In this document: positions 1-7,688 of the stretch, one piece after another | Layout: the number at the start of each line of letters is the position of its first letter | Numbering within the stretch: position 1 is the first letter of the stretch | Assembly: GCA_963929915.1 (NCBI GenBank) | Contig: CAWVJY010000002.1 | Span: forward strand, 19,270-83,269 | DNA from: CAG-273 sp963929915 | GTDB lineage: Bacteria > Bacillota > Clostridia > TANB77 > CAG-508 | Direction: 5' to 3' | Length of the DNA: 64,000 nucleotides | Program-made: the position numbers and the translations under genes | The notes under the pieces: generated by a model | What the model was told of the DNA's origin: nothing | Database searches by the model: none | Seen by the model: the letters and a program-made list of their open reading frames with translations, nothing else

Positions 1-658
1 TTTATGAAAGAAGGTATGGACATTGTTTTACTTCAGCTGTGTGCTGAACACCACGATGACGGCAGAGCATATCAGTATGAAAAAAGCGGTGTCTTAAATG
101 ACACCATTCTTTCTCATCAGGACGCTGGTGCCATGATGGTTCAAGAATATTGCAGTCGTATTTTCGGTACCGACAGTTTTCCTGAAGATGTCCAAATTGT
201 AATGGCAGTTATGAAGTACCACGGACGCTTGCCAAAAAGCTCACCAGGACGGTATTTCTGGAGTTACTTTATCCTATGTTGAGGCAATTACGATTGCCGA
301 CCGTATGGATTTGGCAACTAGCTGCCTGGTTTATCTTCCGGCCAATATTGAAAACGACGAAAGTGGTTTTCAATATGAACACACCATTAAGGATATTGTT
401 TGGGAAAACTATCAAAAGGGGCAGCTGTACGATTTGCGAAAAGTTTGCACAACTTATGATGAGTACATGCTGTTTGCCGCAACCATCTGTACTTCCTGTA
501 TTAAGGAGTACGGAGACATCATGAAAAAGCGCCTTCTGTCACCCGGTTTTGGGTATAGCACCATTCTGGAAGGATATAAATCTCTATTTGAGAAATATCT
601 CCTCCCCGCAGATGCAGCCAAAGCGTACAAGATTCTGGAGGGTTACGTTTTTTCGTAA
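1..658 (+). CDS. HD-domain phosphohydrolase, 5'-partial, one frameshift
   Basis: The protein is read in two frames joined near position 250. The first frame has the metal-binding AEHHDD block (about residues 14-19) and MKYHG; the second has IADRMD, the usual distal Asp of HD-family metal phosphohydrolases. Removing the extra C at 250 (GGA-C-GGT) gives one continuous frame through SSPGGISGVT to the stop at 656-658. The first His of the HD signature is not visible, so the gene probably begins before the window. Codons are richer in CTG, GCC and ACC than in the neighbours, which suggests a different origin. HD proteins hydrolyse nucleotides or cyclic dinucleotides; the substrate here is unknown. 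There is no GYP motif to prove c-di-GMP hydrolysis. Confidence 0.65.
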
Positions 659-672
659 TTTTCCAAACTTTA

Positions 673-707
673 AAAGCAGGTTTTTCACTAAAACCTGCTT
701 TTTTTAT
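673..707 (+). terminator. Rho-independent terminator of the HD gene
   Basis: AAAGCAGGTTTT and AAAACCTGCTTT form a 12-bp stem with a 5-nt loop, followed by a T run. It starts 14 bases after the stop codon of the HD-domain gene. Confidence 0.85.
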
Positions 708-718
708 ATGGCAATGGT

Positions 719-768
719 TGTCAAAATTCTCCGTCACCATTGACAAAAATTCTCCGTTCCCATTGACA
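719..768. repeat. Dispersed TGTCAA/GGGGACGG repeat, two degenerate copies
   Basis: Two head-to-tail versions of the unit TGTCAAAATTCTCCGTCCCC then ATTGACA sit between the HD-gene terminator and rpmA. Each unit ends in the inverted pair TGTCAA/TTGACA. The first copy has CAC instead of CCC and the second has TTC, so this site is decayed compared with 39214-39313. Confidence 0.8.
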
Positions 769-769
769 T

Positions 770-1044
770 TTATTTAACTGTACTTTCCTCTTCTACTGGA
801 TAAACACTGACTTTCTTTTTATCTTTGCCAAGTCTTTCAAATTTTACTTTACCAGTAACTTTTGCAAATAAAGTATCATCACTTCCAATACCAACATTAG
901 TACCTGATGAATTTTTGTTCCTCTTTGTCTTACTAAAATATTACCTGCTGGAACAATTTGTCCATCTGCTCTTTTTAGTCCCAAACGTTTAGATTCACTA
1001 TCTCTACCATTTTTAACGCTACCTTGACCTTTTTTATGAGCCAT
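770..1044 (-). CDS. rpmA: 50S ribosomal protein L27 (frameshifted by one missing base)
   Basis: The first 45 residues (MAHKKGQGSVKNGRD..., VPAGNILVRQRGTKIH) are textbook L27. At about 904-907 one C is missing: CATCAGGT where CATCCAGGT is expected. Restoring it gives PGTNVGIGSDDTLFAKV and a normal C-terminus ending at the TAA at 770-772, about 91 residues. L27 reaches the peptidyl-transferase centre and is effectively essential, so a sequence error is more likely than a dead gene. Most Firmicutes L27 proteins begin with a MLxLxLQFFA-type extension removed by the protease Prp. Here the mature MAHKK start is encoded directly and no prp gene lies between rplU and rpmA, which is consistent. It follows rplU in an operon. 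Confidence 0.93.
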
Positions 1045-1190
1045 GCTATCTCACTCCCTTCATTTTTTAATTCGGGTATATCTATTTTTCTTTTAAATAG
1101 TTTTTACCATTTGATTGTTTTAAATTTAATTTAATTTTCAATTATGCTTAATTAAATCTAACTTCTATTAGATTCTATTATATTTTTTTA

Positions 1191-1613
1191 CTAAGCTTCT
1201 TTTTTAGTAGTATCAGCTTTTTTAGTAGATGTTGTCTTTTTTTCTACTGGTTTTGCTACTGCTTCTTTTGCTTCTGCTTTAGGAGTTTCTGTTTTTTCGC
1301 TAGCAGTTTTAATAGCTGTAATTTCTACTTTAGTATATGGTTGTCTGTGACCTTGTGTCCTTCTATAATTCTTTTTAGCTTTATATTTATACACTAAAAT
1401 CTTTTTACCTTTACCGTGAGAAACTACTTTTCCTTCTACTTTTACACCTTTTACATAAGGAGCTCCTACTTCTACTTTTTTGTCATCAGATACTAAAACA
1501 ACGTGATCAAATGTTACTTTTTTTCCTTCTTCTGCATCTAATTTTTCGAAGAATACTACATCTCCTTGTGCTACTTTGTATTGTCTTCCACAGCTTTCAA
1601 TAATTGCGTACAT
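1191..1613 (-). CDS. rplU: 50S ribosomal protein L21 with Lys/Ala-rich C-terminal tail
   Basis: The core MYAIIESCGRQYKVAQGD and the RRTQGHRQPYTKVEITAI end of the L21 fold are clear. The ATG at 1613 is chosen because AGGAGG lies 11 bases upstream and L21 proteins begin MYAI; the in-frame GTG at 1625 overlaps the ribosome-binding site. L21 binds 23S rRNA in the large subunit. About 35 residues after the conserved core form a low-complexity tail rich in K, A, E and T, making the protein about 140 residues against the usual 103. The tail is probably disordered. It is first in the rplU-rpmA operon. Confidence 0.95.
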   Translation of the reverse strand: MYAIIESCGRQYKVAQGDVVFFEKLDAEEGKKVTFDHVVLVSDDKKVEVGAPYVKGVKVEGKVVSHGKGKKILVYKYKAKKNYRRTQGHRQPYTKVEITAIKTASEKTETPKAEAKEAVAKPVEKKTTSTKKADTTKKEA

Positions 1614-1625
1614 TACTTCGTACAC

Positions 1626-1719
1626 CTCCTATATTTGTATACTCGCTAAGCATAAATAACAAGGCAATTGCTCTACCCGCAATATTTAGTTGCCCGACTC
1701 AGGCGGCTTACAGTTAAAT
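1626..1719 (-). ncRNA. Candidate L21 leader (5' UTR autoregulatory RNA)
   Basis: The roughly 95-nt untranslated leader between a strong promoter and rplU contains GCCGCCTGAGTCGGGCAAC and GCGGGTAGAGCAATTGCC, which can fold into local stems. Bacillota rplU genes often carry the L21 leader, thought to bind L21 for feedback control. The assignment rests on position and general look, not on a covariance match. Confidence 0.5.
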
Positions 1720-1749
1720 ATTGTACCACATTTTTTCTAGATATGTCAA
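1720..1749 (-). promoter_or_regulatory. Sigma-A promoter of rplU-rpmA
   Basis: On the minus strand, TTGACA (1744-1749) and TACAAT (1720-1725) are separated by 18 bases. This places the transcript start about 100 nt before rplU. Confidence 0.8.
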
Positions 1750-1830
1750 GTATCTTACAATATTTTTCATTGTAATTTCATAAACTACTTTATGTTATTT
1801 CTGTATTAGCAATAACTATGTGATAATGAT

Positions 1831-1867
1831 TGTCAAAAATCTCCGTCCCCATTGACACCCATTGACA
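1831..1867. repeat. Dispersed TGTCAA...CCGTCCCCATTGACA repeat
   Basis: This copy reads TGTCAAAAATCTCCGTCCCC then ATTGACA, followed by a partial second CCCATTGACA. It belongs to the same family as 719-768, 7564-7594, 39214-39313 and 60297-60364. Confidence 0.85.
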
Positions 1868-1900
1868 AAAATAAGGGAATCCAATTAAGGATTCCCTTAT
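1861..1900 (-). terminator. Terminator behind the tRNA-like gene
   Basis: ATAAGGGAATCC and GGATTCCCTTAT form a perfect 12-bp inverted repeat with a 6-nt loop, followed on the minus strand by ATTTTTG. It directly abuts the tRNA-like sequence, implying that sequence is transcribed. Confidence 0.8.
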
Positions 1901-1976
1901 GGTTCTAGGTTGATTCGAACAACCAACTCCTGCAAGATTCTGACTGAGGGCTTTACCTATTAAAGCTATAGAACCT
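1901..1976 (-). tRNA. tRNA-like gene with abnormal anticodon arm
   Basis: On the minus strand the acceptor GGTTCTA/TAGAACC, D stem GCTT/AAGC (loop containing GG) and T arm GGTTG-TTCGAAT-CAACC all pair perfectly. Between D and T arms there are 25 nt instead of the usual 23, and I find no 5-bp anticodon stem with a U33-bearing loop. It could be a degenerate tRNA, a real tRNA damaged by a sequencing indel, or a tRNA mimic. The amino acid cannot be assigned. Confidence 0.5.
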
Positions 1977-2164
1977 AATCGAATATATATAATATTGATT
2001 TATTTATTTTTTATCACATTTTTCTGTTATTTTCAATAGTTTTTTCCATTTTTTCATCCTATTTTTTATTATTTTTTTACCTTCTTTCATGGTTTTACAT
2101 TTCATTTTTCAGAGCATAAACTTGTTTTGGTTCTACTTTATTGTATAAGAAAAATTAAGATTTT

Positions 2165-2207
2165 CTCTATAAGATAGAGAAGAGCCCCTGAAACAGGGGC
2201 CCTTTTG
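2165..2207 (-). terminator. Double hairpin after the Hfq-like gene
   Basis: GCCCCTG-AAA-CAGGGGC (2184-2200) begins 14 bases after the stop codon, and CTCTAT-AAG-ATAGAG (2165-2179) follows. Neither is followed by a long U run on the minus strand, so termination is likely but not textbook. Confidence 0.55.
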
Positions 2208-2216
2208 AATTTGGAG

Positions 2217-2414
2217 TTATACTTCTTCTATGGTAGTAATGCCGGAAAAGAAAATCAACTTTTCCTTCTGACTCTTCGTTTCTCTTATCCGAAGACAAAC
2301 GTCATCATTTGATTCCAAAGTTCCAGTCATCTGGAATCCGTTCACCACGAAAATCCGCATTTCTTTTCCTCTCATTGAGCTCAAATACTTCTCTGCGATG
2401 TAATTCGTTACCAT
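2217..2414 (-). CDS. Hfq/Sm-like small RNA-binding protein
   Basis: This 65-residue protein matches the Hfq layout. A short N-terminal helix (AEKYLSSMRGKE) is followed by the Sm1 strands RIFVVNGFQMTGTLESND, like the VNGxxLxGxI block of Hfq. An Sm2-like IFFSGITTI sits where Hfq has YKHAIST. The Sm2 YKH triad, which contacts RNA in classical Hfq, is replaced by FFSG, so RNA-binding properties may differ. The gene has its own promoter (2466-2494), a good Shine-Dalgarno site (AAAGGAG) and its own terminator. Unlike canonical hfq it is not beside miaA or mutL. Codon use is more GC-balanced than in the neighbours. A divergent Sm protein is the best reading. Confidence 0.65.
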   Translation of the reverse strand: MVTNYIAEKYLSSMRGKEMRIFVVNGFQMTGTLESNDDVCLRIRETKSQKEKLIFFSGITTIEEV

Positions 2415-2442
2415 GTTGTTTAACTCCTTTTCTTTCTATATT

Positions 2443-2457
2443 AGAGCTATTAGCTCT
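2443..2457. promoter_or_regulatory. Palindrome in the Hfq-like gene's 5' UTR
   Basis: AGAGCTA-A-TAGCTCT (minus strand) is a perfect 7-1-7 palindrome between the -10 box and the ribosome-binding site. It could be an operator or an mRNA hairpin. Confidence 0.45.
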
Positions 2458-2465
2458 ATACCATT

Positions 2466-2494
2466 ATTATATCACATTTTTTGTGTTTTGTAAA
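2466..2494 (-). promoter_or_regulatory. Promoter of the Hfq-like gene
   Basis: TTTACA (2489-2494) and TATAAT (2466-2471) are separated by 17 bases on the minus strand, about 50 bases before the start codon. Confidence 0.75.
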
Positions 2495-2572
2495 TTTCTG
2501 TAAAAATTTTCTCTTTTCTCACTAGATTTTATCTTTTTTAATATGTAATAATCCAATAACATTTTTGGTGAG

Positions 2573-5500
2573 TTATTCCACACTTTTTAAAGATTCTATC
2601 ATATCAATTTTCTTTAGTGCAAAATAGGTTCCAATACTAACAATAATTGTAAAAATAGCTGTAATCAAGATTCCATAAATATAACTCATAAATCGAATTT
2701 GTGGATTAAACATCAACATATCTAGTTCACAAGTTTTAATAATATAAGTAGTTAAAAAGTAGCCTCCACCTAATCCTAATAAAATACCTATTATGGTTAG
2801 AATAATGGTTTCTTTTCCAACATAATTATATACTTCTTTATGATAAAATCCTAATACCTTAATGGTAGCAAGTTCTCTTATTCTTTCACTAATATTGGTA
2901 TTAGATAAGCTGTATAGTACTAAGAAAGCAAGCATTCCCGCTGCTACAATTAATATAAATACAACTAAACTCATGTTATTCATGACATCTTCAAACATAT
3001 CAGTTGTAACAGATGTAAAAGTTACTCCCGAAATATAGTCTTCTTCTCCCAAAATTTCTTTTCCTAGTTCGTCTTCTCTTTCTAATGTCAATTCTGGTAT
3101 AATTGCCAAAATAGTATTTGGTTTTATTTCTTCTTCATATAATTGCTTATAAAGTTCTGGTGACATATAAATATAGTGGAATAAGTAGTTTTCTGTAATT
3201 GCCGTTACTTTTACTTCTACTTTGTTGTCCTCTTCTAATTCTAAAATGATGGTATCTCCTTGCTTAATGTCTAACAATGTAGCTAATTTTTCTGTAATAA
3301 TAACTCCACTATTGTCTAATTGATATGTTTCATCTTGATGTTTTCTATCTCTTAATGTTATAAAATCTTTTAATTTTTCTACATCTTGTGGTACTACTAG
3401 TTGAATACTTTGGTTATTATCATTTTTATCTATAGAAACTGATTGCATATTAATAAGCATACTATTTGCAATATTTTCTTTTGCAGAAATGGTTTCATAA
3501 GCTTCTTGTGTTTGTTTTGTAGTTAGCCCTTCTTTTAAAGAAATTTCTAAATTATATTTAAAGATTTCTCCATATTGTGACGGAATCATACTGCCTATAG
3601 CATCTCTTAACCCAAATCCTGCAATAATTAAGGAAGTACAACCTGCTATTCCTATAATCGTCATTAAAAATCTCTTTTTATAACGAAATATATTGCGTAG
3701 AGTTACCTTTTGAGTAAAGTTTAATTTTGACCAAATAAATGGTATTTTTTCTAAGAAAACTCTTTTTCCTGGTTTTGGTGCCTTTGGTCTCATTAAGCTT
3801 GCTGGTGTAGAAGCTAAAGTTCTAGCGCAAGAGTATATTGTTGCTCCTACTGTACATACCATAGCAGCAAGTAGCCCTAATGTAGCATATTCTGTATTAA
3901 ATTCTAAAACAATTGGTGGTAAAGTATACATCATGCAATACATATCAAAAATAATACTTGGTAATAAATAAAAACCAATTGCCATTCCTATTAAACTTCC
4001 CAAAATGGTAGCAATAAGAGCATAAATAATATATTTAGAAGCAATTTGAAATTTACTATAGCCCAGTCCTTTTAAAGTTCCTATTTGTACCCTTTGCTCT
4101 TCTACCATTCTTGTCATAGAAGTTAAGCTAATTAATGCTGCAACTAAAAAGAATACGACTGGGAAAACTTGTGCAATATTAGCTACTCTATCGGTATCTT
4201 GCAAATAGCTTACATAACCTGTATTTGCTTCTCTATCTAAAATATACCAATCTGGTTTTTCTATTTCTTCTAAATCTAATCTTGCTTTTTCTAATTTTTC
4301 TTCTGCTTCTGCTATTTGTTCTTCCGCTTCTTTTTTAGCTTTTTCTAGTTCTTTTTCTCCATCTTCTATTTCTTTTTGAGCATCTTCTAATTCTTTTTGT
4401 GCATTTGCAAATTCTGTATCTGCTGTTTTCTTTCCTTGTTCATATTTTTTGGTTTGCTCTTTTATCTCACTATTTGCTTTATTTAATAGTTCTTCGCTTT
4501 CTTCTAGTTGTTTTTTTGCACTACTAATTTCTGTTTGAATTGTACGAATTGTATTTTCTAAATTTTCTATCTCTATTCCTTGTTTTTTTAATTGTTCTTC
4601 TATGGTTTGCATAGTTGCTTGTAAAATATAATTTTGTTTTTGAAAATTAGCAATTTGTGTTTTAATATTTTTAATTTCTTCTGCATCTTCTGTTTCATCT
4701 AATCCTTGTAATTGTTCTTGTAATTGTGCTATTTTGGTTTGATTTTCTGTTAAAGTGGAAGATGCTGTATTATATTGTTTTTGTGCTTCTTGTAATAACT
4801 CTAGATTGTTTTGCGCTTCTTCTATTTGTTTTTCTGCTTTTACTTTTTCTTCTTCAAATAGTTCTTGTTTTTCTTGTAATTGTTTTTTTGCTTTATCTAG
4901 TTGTTCTTTTGCATCTTCTAATTCGCTATAGGTACTATTTTTTTCACTTTGTAACTTAGCTTTTCCTTCTTCTATTTCTGCTTTGCCATCCTCTAATTCT
5001 TTTTCTGCCTTTTCGATTTCGTCTTGTGCCTTTTTGGTTTGTTCATCTAGTTCTTTCTGTGCATCTTGTATTTTACTATTTGCTTCATTATAAATTTCAT
5101 CATATCTTGCTTGTCTTCTTTCTTCTGAAATTGCATCTATTTTATCTTTTACTTCTTGCACTCTATCTTCATAGCTACTTTGATAAGTTTTTAGTTCTTG
5201 AGCTCCTTCTACTGTGATATAGGCTACTGTACTTAAGTCAGTGTCAAAGTTATCTCTTGGAATATACATGTAGTAGTCTATTTTTCCTGAACCTAATTTA
5301 GTGCTTCCTCTTTCTATATAAATATATAAAGGTGATTGAACCGTACCTACAATTGTAACTTTTTCTTCTTTTAATAGTTTTTGTGTTTCTCCATCATCAT
5401 TCGTAATGTCTTCTACTTCAATTTCGATTTGGTCCCCTATATGATGTTTTGTTCCTAGTAAAAAATTTTCTTCTACTACACATTCTGTATTGTTTTCTGG

Positions 5501-5869
5501 TAGTCTACCTTCTACCAAAGTAAGCTGATTCATATTGGTTGGTAAAGATTCTAATTTTACTACAAATTCTTCTTCTCCACTATTGACAATAGCATCTGTA
5601 GAATAAGAACCCTCTATTTGCTCTACTCCTTCTACTTTTTGTAACTCTTCTAAGTCTGTGGTAGTAAGACCGAGTGTTGATATTACTTGAATGTCCATTA
5701 CATTTTGTGTATCAAAATATTGGTCTAAAGTTTCTTTCATATCTGGGCTGGCAGCTTTGATTCCAGCAAAAAAACCCACACCTAATAAAACGATTAATAA
5801 CATAGAGATAAATCGTTTATAATTGTGGGTTATTTCCTTAAAAGTATCTTTTAATAAAGCTGTTTTCAT
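2573..5869 (-). CDS. Giant FtsX-type ABC permease with central coiled coil
   Basis: The 1098-residue membrane protein has one membrane segment near residues 20-40, an extracytoplasmic MacB-like region, then about 300 residues of Glu/Lys/Gln-rich heptads (roughly 240-545). A first FtsX block follows (FFLVAALISLTSMTRMVEEQ... with four predicted helices), then a second periplasmic-type domain and a C-terminal FtsX block containing RELATIKVLGF. The RxQIGTLKxLGY and ELATIKVLG motifs are the coupling helices of MacB/FtsX-type permeases. It lies 57 bases after its ATPase partner and must work with it. Such permeases move lipids, peptides or drugs, or transmit mechanical force; the long coiled coil suggests reach across the wall. 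The substrate is unknown. Confidence 0.85.
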   Translation of the reverse strand: MKTALLKDTFKEITHNYKRFISMLLIVLLGVGFFAGIKAASPDMKETLDQYFDTQNVMDIQVISTLGLTTTDLEELQKVEGVEQIEGSYSTDAIVNSGEEEFVVKLESLPTNMNQLTLVEGRLPENNTECVVEENFLLGTKHHIGDQIEIEVEDITNDDGETQKLLKEEKVTIVGTVQSPLYIYIERGSTKLGSGKIDYYMYIPRDNFDTDLSTVAYITVEGAQELKTYQSSYEDRVQEVKDKIDAISEERRQARYDEIYNEANSKIQDAQKELDEQTKKAQDEIEKAEKELEDGKAEIEEGKAKLQSEKNSTYSELEDAKEQLDKAKKQLQEKQELFEEEKVKAEKQIEEAQNNLELLQEAQKQYNTASSTLTENQTKIAQLQEQLQGLDETEDAEEIKNIKTQIANFQKQNYILQATMQTIEEQLKKQGIEIENLENTIRTIQTEISSAKKQLEESEELLNKANSEIKEQTKKYEQGKKTADTEFANAQKELEDAQKEIEDGEKELEKAKKEAEEQIAEAEEKLEKARLDLEEIEKPDWYILDREANTGYVSYLQDTDRVANIAQVFPVVFFLVAALISLTSMTRMVEEQRVQIGTLKGLGYSKFQIASKYIIYALIATILGSLIGMAIGFYLLPSIIFDMYCMMYTLPPIVLEFNTEYATLGLLAAMVCTVGATIYSCARTLASTPASLMRPKAPKPGKRVFLEKIPFIWSKLNFTQKVTLRNIFRYKKRFLMTIIGIAGCTSLIIAGFGLRDAIGSMIPSQYGEIFKYNLEISLKEGLTTKQTQEAYETISAKENIANSMLINMQSVSIDKNDNNQSIQLVVPQDVEKLKDFITLRDRKHQDETYQLDNSGVIITEKLATLLDIKQGDTIILELEEDNKVEVKVTAITENYLFHYIYMSPELYKQLYEEEIKPNTILAIIPELTLEREDELGKEILGEEDYISGVTFTSVTTDMFEDVMNNMSLVVFILIVAAGMLAFLVLYSLSNTNISERIRELATIKVLGFYHKEVYNYVGKETIILTIIGILLGLGGGYFLTTYIIKTCELDMLMFNPQIRFMSYIYGILITAIFTIIVSIGTYFALKKIDMIESLKSVE

Positions 5870-5926
5870 TTTGCATTTTACTCCTTATAGTTTGTTATTT
5901 TCTTTTGTGGTTTTTCTTTTATTATT

Positions 5927-6628
5927 CTACCATTCTATTTGTTCAATAGGAGTTGGATTTGGATTAATAATAGGTTCGCTAGCTGTACCATTTTTAAAAT
6001 GAATTACTCTATCTGCCATAGGAGTTAACGCTTGATTATGGGTAATAATAACTACTGTCATTTTTTCTTTACGACAAGTATCTTGTAATAATTTTAAAAT
6101 TTGTTTTCCTGTTTTATAATCTAATGCACCTGTTGGTTCATCACATAATAACAATTTAGGATTTTTAGCAATAGCTCTTGCAATAGCTACTCTTTGTTGT
6201 TCTCCACCAGATAATTGTGATGGAAAATTATTCATTCTATGCTCTAAACCTACTTTTTTTAAAATAGTAGCTGGATCTAATGGTTTTTTAGAAATTTGAG
6301 TAGCAAGTTCTACATTTTCTTTTGCTGTTAAATTTTGTACTAAGTTATAGAATTGAAAAATAAATCCAATATCTTCTCTTCTATATCGGATTAATTCTTT
6401 TTCTTTAAGAGAACTAATATCTTTATTGTCAATTATAATTTTACCAGAAGTTGCCCTATCCATACCACCTAAGATATTTAAAGCAGTAGTTTTTCCTGCT
6501 CCACTTGGTCCTACAATAACAGCAAGTTCTCCTTTTTCTATTTGAAAATTAGTTTTATCTAAGGCTTTAATGGAAACTTCTCCCATTTTATATTCTTTTA
6601 CCACATTTTTAAATTCTATATATGCCAT
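5927..6628 (-). CDS. ABC transporter ATP-binding protein (MacB/LolD type)
   Basis: The 233-residue ATPase shows Walker A GPSGAGKTT (about residues 41-49), the Q-loop region FQFYNL, signature LSGGEQQRVAIARAI, Walker B LLLCDEPTGALD and the H-loop ITHN. The LSGGEQQRVAIARA and DEPTGALD wording is typical of the MacB/LolD/YknY subfamily that drives FtsX-type permeases. It is the first gene of a two-gene operon with the permease at 2573-5869. ATP hydrolysis powers that partner by mechanotransmission or export. Confidence 0.92.
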   Translation of the reverse strand: MAYIEFKNVVKEYKMGEVSIKALDKTNFQIEKGELAVIVGPSGAGKTTALNILGGMDRATSGKIIIDNKDISSLKEKELIRYRREDIGFIFQFYNLVQNLTAKENVELATQISKKPLDPATILKKVGLEHRMNNFPSQLSGGEQQRVAIARAIAKNPKLLLCDEPTGALDYKTGKQILKLLQDTCRKEKMTVVIITHNQALTPMADRVIHFKNGTASEPIINPNPTPIEQIEW

Positions 6629-6824
6629 CTTTTCTTCACATGGTTACATATTTTTTTATGCCACCATATGCTCCTTTTATCATAAAATTTAGGTTTTTAA
6701 AGTGGCTACCCATAAACCTCATTTTTCTTTTTTATTATATTCTACTTTTTTTGTTTTTTCAATTGTTTTTTTAGTGAAATTTTTGTGTCCTTCTAACGGT
6801 CAGGCACTTTCTTTTTTTCTTCCG

Positions 6825-6832
6825 CATATAAT
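6825..6832 (+). promoter_or_regulatory. Possible sigma-E/K-type -10 element before sigK
   Basis: CATATAAT lies 32 bases upstream of the sigK start and resembles the CATAnnaT -10 used by the mother-cell sigma factors. No convincing -35 was seen, so this is tentative. Confidence 0.3.
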
Positions 6833-6864
6833 GCTAGTAAATGTTTTTAGGAGGTATGTTATTT

Positions 6865-7563
6865 ATGTTTTCTCTTTCTTTAACTGGTTTTTTAGCATTT
6901 TTAAACTCCGCTATTTTTTTGGTTGGTTATATATCTAATAATTCTTTATTTCCAGAACCTTTAAGTAGCGAAGAAGAAAAGAAATATTTAGAACGTTTAA
7001 AGGAAGGGGACGAAGAAGCTAGAAATATTTTAATAGAACGAAATTTAAGATTAGTAGCACATGTATGTAAAAAATATAGTACTACAAAAGTAGAACAAGA
7101 TGATTTGATTTCTATTGGAACTATTGGATTAATAAAGGGAATCAATAGTTTTGATAGTAGCAAAGGCGTGAGACTTGCAACCTATGTTTCTCGTTGTGTA
7201 GATAACGAAGTATTGATGTTTTTAAGAAGTAATAAAAAGGTAAATGCAGAAGTATATTTAGAAGACCCTATTGGAAAAGATAAAGATGATAATACTGTTA
7301 CTTTACAAGAAGTTTTAGAAAATAACGAGAAAAATATAGAAGATGAAGTGGATTTAAAATTTAAAGTAAAAAAACTATATGAGAAAATGAAAGAAGTACT
7401 AAAGGCAAGAGAAAAAACAATTTTAGAATTAAGATTTGGACTTGGAGGCAAAAAGCCTCAAACGCAAAATGAAATTGCTGATAGCATGGGAATTTCCCGT
7501 TCTTATGTTTCTAGAATTGAAACCAAGGCAATTGGCAAATTAGCAAAGGAATTTAAGGAATGA
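6865..7563 (+). CDS. sigK: RNA polymerase sigma-K factor (late mother-cell sporulation)
   Basis: The sequence closely follows B. subtilis SigK. It has the hydrophobic pro-region FLAFLNSAIFLVGYISNN, the region PLSSEEEKKYLERLKEGDEEARNILIERNLRLVAH, region 2 (DLISIGTIGLIKGINSFD, RLATYVSRCVDNEVLM) and the region 4 helix-turn-helix ending ISRSYVSRIETKA. The ATG at 6865 is preferred because AGGAGG (6849-6854) lies 10 bases upstream; two earlier in-frame ATGs sit on or before that site. The N-terminal propeptide is normally removed by SpoIVFB when the forespore signals. The gene is intact, with no skin-type element inserted. Its presence shows the organism can form endospores. Confidence 0.93.
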   Translation: MFSLSLTGFLAFLNSAIFLVGYISNNSLFPEPLSSEEEKKYLERLKEGDEEARNILIERNLRLVAHVCKKYSTTKVEQDDLISIGTIGLIKGINSFDSSKGVRLATYVSRCVDNEVLMFLRSNKKVNAEVYLEDPIGKDKDDNTVTLQEVLENNEKNIEDEVDLKFKVKKLYEKMKEVLKAREKTILELRFGLGGKKPQTQNEIADSMGISRSYVSRIETKAIGKLAKEFKE

Positions 7564-7594
7564 GTGTCAATGGGGACGGAGAATTTTGACAACT
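7564..7594. repeat. TGTCAATGGGGACGG repeat abutting sigK
   Basis: The palindromic unit TGTCAATGGGGACGGAGAAT followed by TTTGACA begins on the base after the sigK stop codon. It is the same family as 39214-39313. Confidence 0.9.
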
Positions 7595-7601
7595 TAAGTC
7601 G

Positions 7602-7688
7602 TTGGGGACGGTTCTTAGTGACCCCATTTAGGGCCACTGAGAACCGTCCCTAGTAGCCCCTTTTAGGGTCACTAAGAACCGTCCCCAA
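7602..7688. repeat. GGGGACGGTTCTTAGTGACCCC palindromic repeat cluster
   Basis: Three alternating copies of GGGGACGGTTCT(T/C)AGTG and its complement are separated by ACCCCATTTAGGGCC-type cores, forming overlapping hairpins. The minus-strand copy encodes the last residues VGDGS and the stop codon of the metal ATPase. A related copy precedes thrS at 20531-20576. Confidence 0.9.

Noticed and set aside
4726..5217. Hydrophobic plus-strand ORFs opposite the coiled coil
   Set aside because: They mirror the Glu/Lys-rich heptads of the permease (GAA/AAA reversed gives TTC/TTT), so they are not genes.
6786..6810. AACGGTCAGGCACTTT before sigK as an attachment site of a skin element
   Set aside because: No recombinase gene lies nearby and sigK is continuous. 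The phrase looks like a fragment of the dispersed repeat family.
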